Source: Diploptera punctata (taxonomy: Eukaryota; Arthropoda; Insecta; Blattodea; Blaberidae). From it: a DNA stretch of 64,000 nt. Location of the stretch: NCBI GenBank assembly GCA_030220185.1, contig JASPKZ010003434.1:496001-560000 (forward strand), given 5' to 3'. Position 1 is the stretch's first letter. Each line of letters starts with the position of its first letter. The notes under the pieces were generated by a model. It saw nothing but the letters and a program-made list of their open reading frames with translations, did no database searches and was not told where the DNA came from. Shown here in pieces: positions 33,866-44,710 of the stretch. The translations under genes and the position numbers were made by a program.

Positions 33866-34193
33866 CGTTCAGACAGAAGGAAAATACAAACTGCAGAAAT
33901 GAAGTTCCTACGTTCAGTAGCAGGTGTGACAATTTTGGACAAGAAAAGAAGTGAGGATATTAGGAAGGACTTAAATATTTTCAATTTAACAAATAGAATT
34001 GACAACATGAGAAACAACTGGTATGATCATGTCAAGAGAATGCCTACAGATAGAATCCCTCAGCTGTTACTAAAGTACAAACCAATAGGACATAGAAAGT
34101 GTTGGACGCCCATTTACTTGATGGGAGGATTCATTAAATCCCACTTGATGTGAAAACAGGTCAAAAGGCCTAATTTCATGAAGCAGGAGAAGA
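33866..34193 (+). mobile_element. LINE family C fragment inserted in the tRNA-Ser array
   Basis: The plus frame holds RRKIQTAEMKFLRSVAGVT, ILDKKRSEDIRKDLN and WYDHVKRMPTDRIPQLLL. A 3' end with AACAGGTCAAAAGGCC and a GAAGAAG tail follows. AAAAAAATTACG occurs on both sides (about 33854-33865 and 34197-34208), a probable TSD lying on the tRNA 3' flank. Confidence 0.85.
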
Positions 34194-34205
34194 AGAAAAA
34201 AATTA

Positions 34206-34287
34206 CGCAGTCGGCAGGATTCGAACCTACGCTCCCAGAGATAATCTGACTTCGGTTCAGACGCCTTAACCACTCGGCGACGACTGC
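34206..34287 (-). pseudogene. tRNA-Ser(CGA)-like unit 26
   Basis: The anticodon loop ACCGAAG gives CGA, but position 33 is C instead of the invariant T. Box B is intact. The box A region reads GTCGCCGAG. Confidence 0.65.
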
Positions 34288-34390
34288 AGACCTACTTTAT
34301 ACTAAATACTATTTGTGAAAAGTGCTAATTTTGTTTGTGGCTTTTGTTACTTCGTGTAACTTATTAAATAGGCCTATGTTAAAAAAATTA

Positions 34391-34471
34391 CGCAGACGGC
34401 TGGTTTCGAAGCTACGCTCCGACAGAGAATCTGATTTCAAATCAGACGCCTGAAAACTCTGCCACGGCTGC
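34391..34471 (-). pseudogene. tRNA-Ser(TGA)-like unit 27
   Basis: Loop TTTGAAA (TGA). Several acceptor and T-stem mismatches, and the D arm is altered (GAGTTTTCAGG). Confidence 0.7.
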
Positions 34472-34549
34472 TCGTCTGATTCACGTTCAATACTATGTGT
34501 GAACAGTGCGAATTTTGTTTATGGCTTGTGTTTATTCATATATTAAATT

Positions 34550-35000
34550 GACGATGTTATGCATGAACTGGCTAATCGCCATTTTAAAATAAAGAGAGAT
34601 TTTGATGCCATCTGCTGCACTGGCTCATGAAGTAAGTGTACGCACACTTTTAGCACCAATCTTTAAATATAGGCTTATTATTAAAGAAAAGTAAAAACGC
34701 CATCAGTCCTATCAGAGATTGTATGTTTTACAAAAAAGTCTATGAAACCAGATCCTCATAAATGCTAATCTAAATTTTACATCATGCAGCTAAGCGCCAA
34801 ATGTCCCTACTCTTAGAATGTATATGCATAACTGTCTAACAAGGAAAATAACCCGCAATATCCAGTATTGTTACTTTGGCGCTACAATAAATAATGCAGA
34901 TTGACTTAAACTGTAAACGTATTTTTCTCGGAATTTACATAATGACGCATAGTTGGTTGATGCAAAACGCCGTCCAATTGTAAATCACATTTTATTAACA
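34550..35000 (+). repeat. Dispersed repeat Z
   Basis: It shares TTTTGATGCCATCTGCTGCA, CTCATGAAGTAAGTGTACGC, CGTATTTTTCTCGGAA and TAACGCC-type ends with 46480-46700 (plus) and 47500-49100 (minus). It has no ORF and looks like a MITE-like element. Confidence 0.65.
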
Positions 35001-36261
35001 CAACCACATACACTATTTCCAAATGTCGATGTTATTAAAAATAAATAGCCCTATATTTTAATAAAGGCTACTTTCGTATTACTTGAAATCTAAAATAAAT
35101 CATGTAAGTTTACTCTGTAATCTATTTTCAACCAGATTTCTTATTTTTTGGTGTTGATTTTAGAGTTAATTTTGAAACTCGGTGTTTGTTACATTTCCAA
35201 ACTAGATTTTATTCTTGTTTTCAAATTATTTTAGAATTGTATGAGTATTCATTATTGATTTTGTTCTTGATTTTCTGCACAGATTTTGCATTATATTTCA
35301 AAATACTTTTCTGATCATTTTTACACCCCTTCTTCTCATTATTTTACACAAATTAATATCTGCAGACGAATTCTAATTTGCACAAAGACGTAGTTATTTT
35401 GAATCAATATTTTTGTATACGTTTAAATTCTTTACCGCTACTAAACTTCTACTCCCGAAGGCACGTCTATTTTTCTGGTAACCGCACACTTTCTTGCTGT
35501 AGGATACTTGTTCCTTCTGGAACGTGTAAGTCTTCTCCTTTTGCCAAAAACCCTTCTCCTACTTTTGTTCGTCACCTCCTTGATCTTCTAGCTAAGTCCG
35601 TCCTCCGACTGAATGTTTTTTTTTTCCCTAGGCGGTCTAGTATTATTACTTTATTGTGCTCTTTCTCCTACGGCAAGATTGTCTCCTACTCTCAGCAACT
35701 CTACTCCCATTTTCATTTCTTCATGTCATGGAAATGAACTGCAAGTCGATATCTGTTACTAGGCCTAGGTTTTCTTATATAACCATCTATTTCCACTTTT
35801 TGCAAAGCTTTTATTACTTTCAAAAATATCTGTATTTTGTATAATTCTCTGGTTTCTTTTTACAATTCTCTTTATATGTGACCCTTTTAGTTTTTTTTAA
35901 TCATAGCTTCAATCACATCTGGCATCAATCCATACTTGAACATTTTCATTTTTGAAATAAGTTTTGATGTATCTACGAGTAATTCCAAAAATATTCTAAC
36001 TGGATTGTTCCTTGGTAACAACTCAACAATAAATTCATTTTCACAACAAATGATTAAAATTTAAAAATATAGGCCTATTGAATATTACTAAGTTACACTA
36101 ATTCCGAGCTAAGTTCCAGTTTTAATGTAAACAAACTAGATGTATGACTGCATTTTCATTGGTCGAATAACGGATTTAGCTTTAAGGGTGTAAGGAAATA
36201 TAATTCCCTTATTCTCGAAATAAAGAAAATAAAAATAGGTATTATCTAAAGTTACTAATTA
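35001..36261. other. AT-rich intergenic, no gene recognised
   Basis: An open frame of 119 codons at 35378-35737 has no recognisable motif and an amino-acid composition expected of random T-rich sequence. Confidence 0.45.
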
Positions 36262-36790
36262 ATATCCGGCGTGCGCTGCTACCCGTAAATAAATTAAACG
36301 TATTTTTATGTTTAGTTGAATAAGTTTAGACAAGAATAATTATAAATTTATATCGTAAATATTTTTAGATACTCCGTGCTGATTAACTGGCTGATTAACC
36401 GGGAATCTACTTATCCCGATATTCTTGGCATCAGTGTGCTGAAATACATTGTTCTTCTGAGTTAGCCGTAAAATACAGACTATGCTGTCGCAGACTTCTC
36501 GGTAGAATTTTTGGAGATATTTTATTCTGTGTGCATTAATTTGGTGTATTTTTTTATGTTTAGGCAGCGTAAACAATTTAAGCGTCCAAAAAGCCATATT
36601 TAGTGCACAGATGTATTTCTTTTTTAGCTCCGACCCTATAGTACGTACGAAAATATATCGTCGTATATGTTAATTGTCCCGAAATATTCTCTAAATGATG
36701 GGAAAAACCACATTCAAATCGGTCACGTAGTTTTTGAGTCCATAAAGAACAGACAGACCCACACTTCTTTTTGTATAGGTATACAGATAC
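36262..36790 (+). repeat. Repeat T copy
   Basis: It starts near TATCCGGCGTGCGCTGCTACC. It ends in CAAATCGGTCACGTAGTTTTTGAG followed by ACAGACAGACCCACAC. This 3' end style is common to a widespread class of insect non-autonomous repeats. The RTE fragment follows. Confidence 0.5.
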
Positions 36791-36825
36791 GGGAGAATCT
36801 TAAAATATATAAATTATTATTATTG

Positions 36826-37285
36826 TCCCAGTCATATTATATGGATGCGAAACATTGAGTCTTAGTTTCAGGGAGGAGAAAATATTACTAATATTTAACA
36901 ATAAAGTTCTTAGAAAACTTTTTGGATCAAACAGATATGAACAGACAAGTGAATGGAGGAGACTACAATACAGTGAGCTACTATAGGAAACCAGATATAA
37001 TAAGAAGAGTTAAATGTCGCAGATTGCTCGATGGACAAGACATGTGACACGAATTGGGAATTAAAGAGATACTCTTTTTTGTATGGAAAACCAGAGGGAA
37101 AGCACCCAGAAGGTAGGGCCAGCATGAGGTGGGATGATACAATAGCCATTACTTGAGCGAGGTGCATTATAAAGAATAGAGGATGATTAGATAAAAAGAC
37201 CAGGATAGAGATGTTGTGGAGAACATATGTCCGCGCCCATCATGAACCTGCGGAATTCGATAGTGCCAGATAGTTAGTTAGTTGG
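36826..37285 (+). mobile_element. RTE 3' fragment, old
   Basis: Degraded RT tail (CATATTATATGGATGCGAAAC, GGAAAACCAGAGGGAAAGC), 3' end GATAGTGCCAGATAG, and TTAG-type tail GTTAGTTAGTTGG. Many frameshifts. Confidence 0.85.
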
Positions 37286-37391
37286 TTCAATTATGTAACA
37301 TTCCTGTAGCAATTCATGTCCCCTCAATTCATACTAATTGTTATTTTCCAATCTCGTTTCTTGACTCAATATAAGACTATATGATAATATA

Positions 37392-38739
37392 CAGGATGGA
37401 ACGCTCCGAAGGAACCTAATTTCAATTGATTTGTACTGGCAAACGGTTGTGAAGATAGAAACTTCGTAAAACAACGTTCATAGTACAGAAAACCTAACCA
37501 GAGTTTCAAATCCTGTCGGTAGATGGACACAAAGATACGTTTATCGTTCTTAGATTTAATTGTTTGTGAAAATGGCGACTCCGCAGATGAAAGCGCAAGC
37601 TGTTTTGTGGTATGTGGAGTTTAAAATCAATCATTAGAGTTCAAAGGGAGTTCCGGCGTGTGTTTAACCGTGATGCTCCAACTGCTAGAAGCATAAAGAA
37701 GTGGCGTGATACATTATTAGCTACAGGATCTGTGTTTGAAGAAGCATGGTGGTGGTCGCAGAGCATCCGATGAAATGGGTAGCAAATGTTCAAGCCGCAT
37801 TTGAGCGAAGCCCCCGGAAGTCATTAAGAAGAGCTTCGCGGGAACTACTTCAAATACCAAAATCGACATTACAACGGATTGTCCACAAACAACGCCTCAA
37901 ACTGCACGCATATAAAGTGCAGTTAGTGCACGTCTGGAGCCGAATGACATGCCGAACGAGTGGAATTCGCCAATACGATGCTGGACCGTCTCGGGCGCTG
38001 ATCCTGACTTCATGACCAAGATTTTCTTCTCGGACGAAGCCACTTTCCATTTGTCAGGCAAGGTAAACCGGCATAATGTGCGGATCTGGGGATCGGAGAA
38101 TCCTCACGCTATTCAAGAGCATGTTCGTGATAGTCCGAAGATGAATGTTTGGTGCAGTTTGTCACATAATAAGGTCATTGGACCGTTTTTCTTTTCCGCC
38201 GAGAAAACTGTTCGTGGTACCACAATATCTTGACATGCTGGAGCAGTTCTTCTTTCCACAAATTGAACAACTGCAGCCTAACATCGTTTTCCAGCAAAGA
38301 TGGTGCTCCTCCCCACTGGTCCAATGAAGTTCGTACGACTTTGGACAACATTTTCCCTGGCCGTTGGATTGGTAGGGGAGGACCAATCGCGTGGCCCCCG
38401 AGATCTCCCGATTTAAACCCCACTGGATTTCTTTCTCTGGGGCTATGTCAAAGATAAAGTTTACACCACCCCAGTCAAAGACCTTCGTGATCTTCGTGAG
38501 CGCATCATAGAGGCTATTGAGAACATTCCAGAAGACATACTCCAACGTACTTGGCAAGAAATTGTTCATCGCTTTGATATCGTCACAGTGACTGCTGGGG
38601 CTCATATAGAGATGTGGTGATCTGGATATCAAAACTTGGTGAGTTTTTCTGTAATATGAACGTTGTTTTAAGTTTCTATCTTCAACCGTTTGCCAGTAAC
38701 AAGCAATTGAAATTAGGTCCATTCGAGCGGTCCACCCTG
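37392..38739 (+). mobile_element. Mariner-group DNA transposon, 1348 bp
   Basis: The inverted ends of about 100 bp start CAGGATGGAACGCTCC (left) and CAGGGTGGACCGCTCG (right, minus strand). They share CTAATTTCAATTG and ACTGGCAAACGGTTG. They are flanked by TA at 37390-37391 and 38740-38741. The interior encodes a broken transposase. Confidence 0.93.
37572..38620 (+). pseudogene. Mariner-group transposase, frameshifted
   Basis: It starts MATPQMKAQAVLWYVEF, then hits a shift and stop. The N-terminal DNA-binding part resumes as VQREFRRVFNRDAPTARSIK. The catalytic core has FFSDEATFH and QDGAPPHW, then SPDLNPT followed by one extra G that breaks the frame. In the next frame DFFLWGYVKDKVY continues to an end at EMW-stop, 38618-38620. 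Read across that base, 41 residues separate the second and third Asp, as in DD41D elements. Several disruptions make it inactive. Confidence 0.88.
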
Positions 38740-39042
38740 TACTTTGTTCACTCCTATAATAATAATGCCTAATTAACATTCTACTTTTAGGGAAGTAAGT
38801 TGAATTTACTAGAGAGGCCTTGGTATCCATTCACAACTGCATGTAATTGCTCAAGTTACTTCCCTAGAGAAGAAAATTAATTGACTTAATTAATGATGTA
38901 AAAATGTTACCTATTTAAAATTTAATATAATCAGTCCTTAAATAGTCTTATTCTTTTTCATATATTTTTTCAACTTTGCTGGTAATAGAAAATGCACCGC
39001 AGCATTCGCTCCTTCCTCTACATCACACATATATTAAAAAAA

Positions 39043-39124
39043 CGCAGTCGGCAGTATTCGAAACTACGTTCCCAGAGGGAAACTAATTTCGAGTCAGACG
39101 CCTTAACCAATCGACCACGTTTGC
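39043..39124 (-). pseudogene. tRNA-Ser(CGA)-like copy
   Basis: Loop CTCGAAA gives anticodon CGA, but the 5' acceptor is GCAAACG, box A is GGTCGATTGG and the T loop is TTCGAAT with a broken stem. The spacer matches the array type, so it is a satellite copy of the same family. Confidence 0.7.
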
Positions 39125-39223
39125 TGACGTAATTTCGTTCTATACTATTTTTGGACAGTGAGGAATATTGTTTATGGCTTTTGTTAGTTCATGTATTAAG
39201 TAGGCCTATATTTAAAAAAATAA

Positions 39224-39305
39224 CGCAGTCGGCAGGATTCGAACCTGCGCTCCCAGAGGGAATCTGATTTCGAGTCAGACGCCTTAACCACTCGGCCACG
39301 ACTGC
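39224..39305 (-). tRNA. tRNA-Ser(CGA)
   Basis: All arms pair: acceptor GCAGTCG/CGACTGC, anticodon loop CTCGAAA (CGA), long variable arm CCCTCTGGG, T arm GCAGG TTCGAAT CCTGC. A T7 terminator lies downstream on the minus strand. It is the cleanest serine tRNA gene in the window and decodes UCG. Confidence 0.95.
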
Positions 39306-40600
39306 TGATATAGTGTACGTTGCAGGCCTATAGGCCTACTATTTATGAACAATGCGAAATTTTATTGATGGTTTGTGTTACTTTATTTATTAAACAGGCC
39401 AACCATTATAAGTGTAATGATGAGCCAAGACCAGACTATAGATAAAAGCAATTACTACAAAGAGTGAAAACTGGGTATTGTTTCACCGTATGTTCCATAA
39501 ACCTCGAGATGGTGTCCATTATGGTACGGGAAAAATCCAACATTTGTGATGTTACATTGTTGGCAGTTGCATAATTCTTTCTGCCAAATTACGTACTGGA
39601 TCGTGTAGACCTGGTCCTCAACAAACTCCCAAAAAAAAAAAAAAAAAGTGCCCATGACCGATATCGCTGTCATCTATGTGCAAATCAAACCTCTTATTAC
39701 AGCTCTCGCACATAGATGACACGGAGCTGAGAAATAAATAATAATTGAGTTTACTAATAGATTATAATAAATCAAATATATACATATGGTAATTTATTAG
39801 CAAATTCTCATTCTTAACATGTTATTTCAATATAGTGACTAAAACAGTCCAATTTGATATCGCAAATTTATTACTAAATATTTTGAAGTAACATTCCGGC
39901 CATTCTTTATAGCTGCCATATTGTACACCATAGATAAACTGTACTTTACGTTTGCTTTTTCTCCTCTGGGGAGGGGGGAAATTAAACCTCATAATGTAAA
40001 TTTTTGGAATTAGTTTTTTAGGCCTTGTCCTTTAAAACCGACATTACAGTAGAATTAAAGTTATCTCTGTTGATTATTAGTATGGTGATCTAGCAGACCA
40101 ATCACGATGATTTTATTCCGATCCATCCTGCAAGGAGTGATCATCTACAATTATGCGAACTACGTTGGCAATTTGTATTGGAGCCCCATTCTACTGGAAT
40201 ATTGTTCCATTAGGGACTTCAGGCACAGCATACAATTCCAACATATCCAGTAGGCCTACATGGTTGCAGTGTCCTTCTCAGCAAAATAAATAAGGATTGA
40301 TTATTACGTCACGCATAATCTTACACCACAGGCAATCCATCTAGAGGAATTCTATTGGTTTCTAATTAAGACACACGCAAATTTTTCGACCCTCAGATGC
40401 GACAATTGTGTATGTTTACTTTTCCACTGACGTGGAAGATTGCCTCAACTGAGAAGTAGACTCATGTTATATTGTATCGTCATCGTCCGCTTTTTCCAAC
40501 ACTGTTTCAATAAAGCATTTTAATTATCGTTTACCATTCGGCGTAATCATCAGGTTAAGTTGCAACTTGTACGCTCATAAACGCAATCTTTTATGGAGCA
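39306..40600. other. Intergenic with an unexplained hairpin
   Basis: AT-rich. A perfect 13-bp stem (GTCATCTATGTGC / GCACATAGATGAC) at 39669-39720 has a 26-base loop. A minus-strand frame of 72 codons (39673-39455) next to an A17 run has no family match I can name. Confidence 0.4.
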
Positions 40601-40613
40601 TTATGCACAGTTG

Positions 40614-40948
40614 TCCACCGCTGTGATCTCGAGGTAGCGTGCTGCCTTGTCACGCAGCGGGCCCGGGTTCAATCCCCGGTCGGGGCAGTTTTCCTGGGTG
40701 AGGTTTTATCGGGGTTTTTCCTCACCTGTAAGACAAATGTCAGGAAAACTTTAAGGCCCAAACGGTCCGCGAAATCATATGGCCATCATCATCATCCTTA
40801 TCATTATCATTATCATCCTTCACCGGTGTGGAAAGCAACGGGAAGCTACCACACTTACAATTCCCTAGTAAAGCTGCAAGCATAGCATGAAAATGCTATG
40901 ATTGCAATGAAGGACCTGCCTTCGGGCAGAATTACCATGGATGGATGA
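40614..40948 (+). mobile_element. SINE family A, complete copy with TSD
   Basis: The 11-bp TSD ATGCACAGTTG lies at 40603-40613 and 40949-40959. The head is TCCACCGCTGTGATCTCGAGG with box B GGGTTCAATCCCCGG. The body has CATCATCATC simple repeats. The 3' hairpins (CATAGCATG...TGCTATG) lead to an ATGG tail. Confidence 0.93.
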
Positions 40949-41114
40949 ATGCACAGTTGATAGGATGCTTACCTGCACACTAACCTGTCGAATAGATTTC
41001 GCTGACTTCCCTGAAATACTGATACAATTCATATTAAAATTCCCGTGAGGTTAATAGACACAAATAAAATGTTAAAATATATACTTGGCAGATGCCGTCC
41101 TTCTCAACTAGGTT

Positions 41115-41325
41115 AATTAAAAAATAAGAACTGTAGGCCTTTCGGATAATAGCTTCCATCATCAGTAGAAGAAGAAATAACTGACAATCAGTTGCTAACT
41201 GGAAGGCCGCTAATGTCAAAAGCATCGCAAAACAACAACAGTTAGTAGAACATTTTTCGTCTTCTGCTGATTATGGAAGCCGGTATCCGGAAGGCCTAGA
41301 GTTCTTACTTTTCTAAATTTTAACC
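41115..41325. mobile_element. Palindromic element with hammerhead-like core
   Basis: The inverted arms are 41115-41180 and 41256-41325. On the minus strand the left arm reads CTGATGATGGAAGC...ATCCGAAAGGCC. That contains a full CTGATGA box and a GAAA box enclosing a short stem, as in a hammerhead core. The other arm has CTGATTA and GGAA. No clear TSD was found. Confidence 0.5.
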
Positions 41326-41329
41326 TATA

Positions 41330-42050
41330 CCTTATCCGCTCCTAGAGTGATCCTAACATCAACAAACGCCAATTGTATCCTTCCGCCATTCGCGCCGCAA
41401 TTACTGTCACTTTTTATAGGGAGATGACGACACAGCAACAGAAGACTCGAAACTTTCAGCCATTTTGTTTCATGAGAATCGACTGGAGCATGACGACTCA
41501 AATGCATCACCCACATGTAATAAACTATTTTAAGTTGCAATTATTGATTAGGTATAGGGCCATCTCAGAATATTTTCTATGTTTTGAATATTATTATTTT
41601 CATTCACGAATAATAACAAGTGTATTTAGAGGACATATGTTTAATTTAATGAAGGGAACTACTTTTTCGCCTACTTATTGCTTCTACAACGTACTTCGGT
41701 ATCCATAACCAATGAAAAGCGAGTAGGTCACATGGTTTTATATTTTGATGAGGATCACTTTAAGAGCTGACAGCCTTTAGTCGAGGATGACAACACATGC
41801 CAGGTATATAGCCTATTTTAATATTTTACTTTATTCCCTTAAATGCCTTATGGATACCCTCAACAGTCTCATCAGGCATTTTACGCTTAGAATGTTTACC
41901 TCCTTTGGACAACAAACTTCCCGCATCTCTTAGCTACCTATCCCGTTTCATTATTGACTTATATCGGAACACTTCTCTCATTCTATGGTTGTACTGATGA
42001 CGAAATGGGCGCTGCACTCGAATAGTCTACAGGCATATGTTCTGCTAATG
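41330..42050. other. Intergenic, nothing recognised
   Basis: No supported feature was found. Confidence 0.4.
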
Positions 42051-42054
42051 ATAG

Positions 42055-43070
42055 CTAACTAACTAACTCACTGCACTATCGAACCCATAGGTTCCTGGCC
42101 CCGCGGACATAAGCTCTCCATACATCCCTATCCTGAGCTAATGTTTTCCAATCAACCCCTGTATAATCTACTTCCTTCAAATCATAGTTAATGTTATTCT
42201 CACACCTCATTCTTGGTCTACCAACTGGGCGTTTTCCCTCTGGTTTTCCTACAAGAAGCTTCCATACACGTCTTTCATTCCCAATTCGTGCCATATGTCC
42301 TGCCCATCGCAGTCTACGAGACTTAACTGATCTTATTATATCCGGCTTACTATAAAGACCATGTAATCCACTGTTATGTAGTCTTCTCCATTCACCTGTC
42401 TGTTCATCTCTCTTTGGTCCAAAAATTTTCCTAAGAACTTTGTTCTCAAATATTCGTAATCTCCTTTCCTCCCTTAAAGTAAGAGCCCATGTTTCACATG
42501 CATTTAATATAATTGATAGAATAATAGTTTTATATATTTTCAGTTTAACGTTTTTTTAAAGGAGTTGGGACGTCAAGAATCTCTCTAATGCATAATAGCC
42601 GCATTTCCAGAATTGAGCCTATGTTTAATTTCTTTGTGTATCTTATTCCTGTTTGTGATTATTGTTCCTAGATATTTGGATTCAACAACTTCCTCAAAAT
42701 TTCCCTCGTTTGTCATTAGCTGTCCATTTCCATTATAAAATGTATTTCTATGTGTGACCATATATAGCCTATATTTAGTTTTATTGATATTTACTTCAGT
42801 CCCAATTTCTTAGTGTTACTCAATAGTGTGTGCGTGTTGGCCTTTAGTATCTCCTCGCTATCGCCCAATAGCACTTCATCTTCAGCATAAACTAACAGCT
42901 TATTAATACTATTGAGTTGTAGGCCTTCTTCATTTTCTAAAGATTTAATGACATGCCCTAGTATAAAATTAAATGGTGGAGGAGATAGTGTATCTCCTTG
43001 CTTCAACCCATTGTGGATTTCAGAAGTATCTGAAAACTGTTTGCTTACACGCACCCTACTCTTTGAGTCC
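42055..43070 (-). mobile_element. RTE 5'-truncated copy, frameshifted
   Basis: The minus strand starts within RT: SRVRVSKQFSDTSEIHNGLK, QGDTLSPPPFNFILGH and YAEDEVL. The last replaces the catalytic YADDVVL, so one catalytic Asp is lost. The tail carries GKRPVGRPRMR (42294-42076). The 3' tail of TAAC units is at 42055-42070. Confidence 0.92.
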
Positions 43071-43731
43071 TGGGGAAAATTGCACAATTCAACCATTAAA
43101 CAATTATGACTATATTGCAAAATCAGGTGTAAGATCTAAATCGTATCAATTCTCTTTAACGGTAAAGAAGTGGCAATCTTAGACAGGACACTATCTGCAC
43201 TGAACAGTGATGATGATGATGATGATGATTGTGATATACTAATTCTCAAATTCTCGAGCCCGACACTTTAAGATTATTGAAGAAGTTGAAATTTGTCGTT
43301 TTTTATCGACAGAATTTACATAGTATTTATTTTGTTTAATATAATAATTATTTAAACCGATAAGGCGGTGAAAATAAATTTAAATTCTATACATACTGTA
43401 TTTATATATTCGGGAGTTACGAACACGTAAGTGTGCATACAAACAGAAAGAAAAAAAAATTGCAGGTATAAGCCATAAAAATAATATTATAAATTTACCT
43501 TGTTCAGTTGTCTTCAGTAGGCCGGAAGACGTGGGGGGGGGATGTAAAATTACTTACAAAGCGAGAGAGCGGTAGGGAGAGATGGAGAGAATGTAATAAA
43601 TAAATAGATAATGTAGGAGTATATTTTCATAACTGTGAAGACTTATTTTTTTGTAACAGAGAGTAGTACCTTCCCCTTCCTGGCTGCTTGTACCTGCTAG
43701 TGGAGTGAGAGAAGAGGGGATCTCTGTCAAC
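43071..43731. other. Intergenic, nothing recognised
   Basis: Contains a short GATGAT run near 43210 and a G9 run near 43535. No gene. Confidence 0.45.
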
Positions 43732-44037
43732 TCATTTTAAATGGACCATAGGAGTGTAGGAATTCAGAAGCTTGAAAAGAAGAGAAAGAGAGTGCAATTT
43801 ACGTCTGTCAGTAAGACGTAGCCAAGAGAGGTTATTGAAGAGTTCGGAAATATAATCATAATGGCGTATATTGAAAATGGATCGAACGCAAGCATTATGA
43901 ACACGTTGCAGTCTCTGCGACAAGTAATAGTTTAGGTCAGTATACAAGCTGTAACAAGACCTTACCGACAAAATGATAGGGATGATAGGCCGTGCAGAGA
44001 GGATCATTTTTGTAAAAGAACATATAGTCGCAAACAC
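43732..44037 (-). mobile_element. LINE family D-like RT C-terminal fragment
   Basis: The frame holds YYLSQRLQRVHNACVRSIFN, YISELFNNLSWLRLTDRRKL and HSLSLLFKLLNS. This is the conserved C-terminal segment of CR1/jockey-type reverse transcriptases. Its 5' part overlaps the left arm of the inverted repeat below. Confidence 0.8.
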
Positions 44038-44470
44038 GTCGTTTATGAGTTATTCGCAGATGATGGTGTTCACCCGTAAGGGTCGAAATTGAATACAAAC
44101 AATTGTACACGTATCATTTTATTGAAAGAGACATGTTTTTACAATAAGTGTTCAAACAGTCGACCCTGTGCCTCATTGCATGTTTGATATCGTCGCAGCA
44201 ACAATCGGTCAGCACGGCCGATCGTGGCAGGATTCTTTTTTGACGTCGTCTGAACACTTATTGGTTGAACACTTATTATAAAAACATGTATCTTTCAATA
44301 AAATGGTAAGTGTACAATTGTTTGTATTCAATTCCGACCCTTACGGGCGAATACCTTCATTTGCGCATAACGCATAAACCACGTGTTTGCGACTATACTA
44401 TATTCCTTCACAAAAAATGATCTTCTCTGCATGACTTATCATCCCTATCATTTTGTCGGTGAGGTCCTGT
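43945..44470. repeat. Large inverted repeat around a transposon remnant
   Basis: The arms at about 43945-44155 and 44260-44470 share TAACAGGACCT(C/T)ACCGACAAAATGATAG, GAAGATCATTTTT, CGCAAACACGT, AATACAAACAATTGTAC and ATGTTTTTA.AATAAGTGTTCAA in opposite orientation. The centre of about 100 bp resembles a degraded mariner-type end. Confidence 0.7.
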
Positions 44471-44710
44471 TACACTCTGTATATAACGTCACAATAATCG
44501 AAGTGTGGCAAACACAAGATTCTGTACAAGGATTTGTTTGAATGAAACTGTTGTAAGTTACAATGATCATGGCATTGTTACTGTTATCACACTTAGGAGA
44601 TTTGAATGACCGGACCACGTTCTACGAATGGATGAGATCAGAATCCCCGAAAAACTCTTAGATAATAAACCTGATTGCAGAAGGAACACAGTGTAATAGG
44701 CTTATTTTAA

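Larger units (their letters stand above)
29439..34471 (-). repeat. Tandem array of 27 tRNA-Ser-like units (about 175-182 bp each)
   Basis: Each unit is an 82-bp tRNA-Ser-like sequence on the minus strand plus a spacer of about 95 bp (TTTATGCTAAATAC, GTGAAAAGTGCTAATT, GTTTATGGCTTTTGTTA). A T6-T10 run follows each 3' end, a pol III-type terminator. Units 1-12 are of canonical type. Units 13-24 share T-arm and position-37 changes. Units 25-27 are degenerate and spread by a LINE insertion. Higher-order copies are visible: units 6-7 repeat as 8-9 (350 bp), and 13-16 repeat as 17-20 (about 716 bp). Confidence 0.95.

Noticed and set aside
35378..35737. 119-codon ORF as a host exon
   Set aside because: No recognisable motif, no splice context and T-rich composition; consistent with chance.
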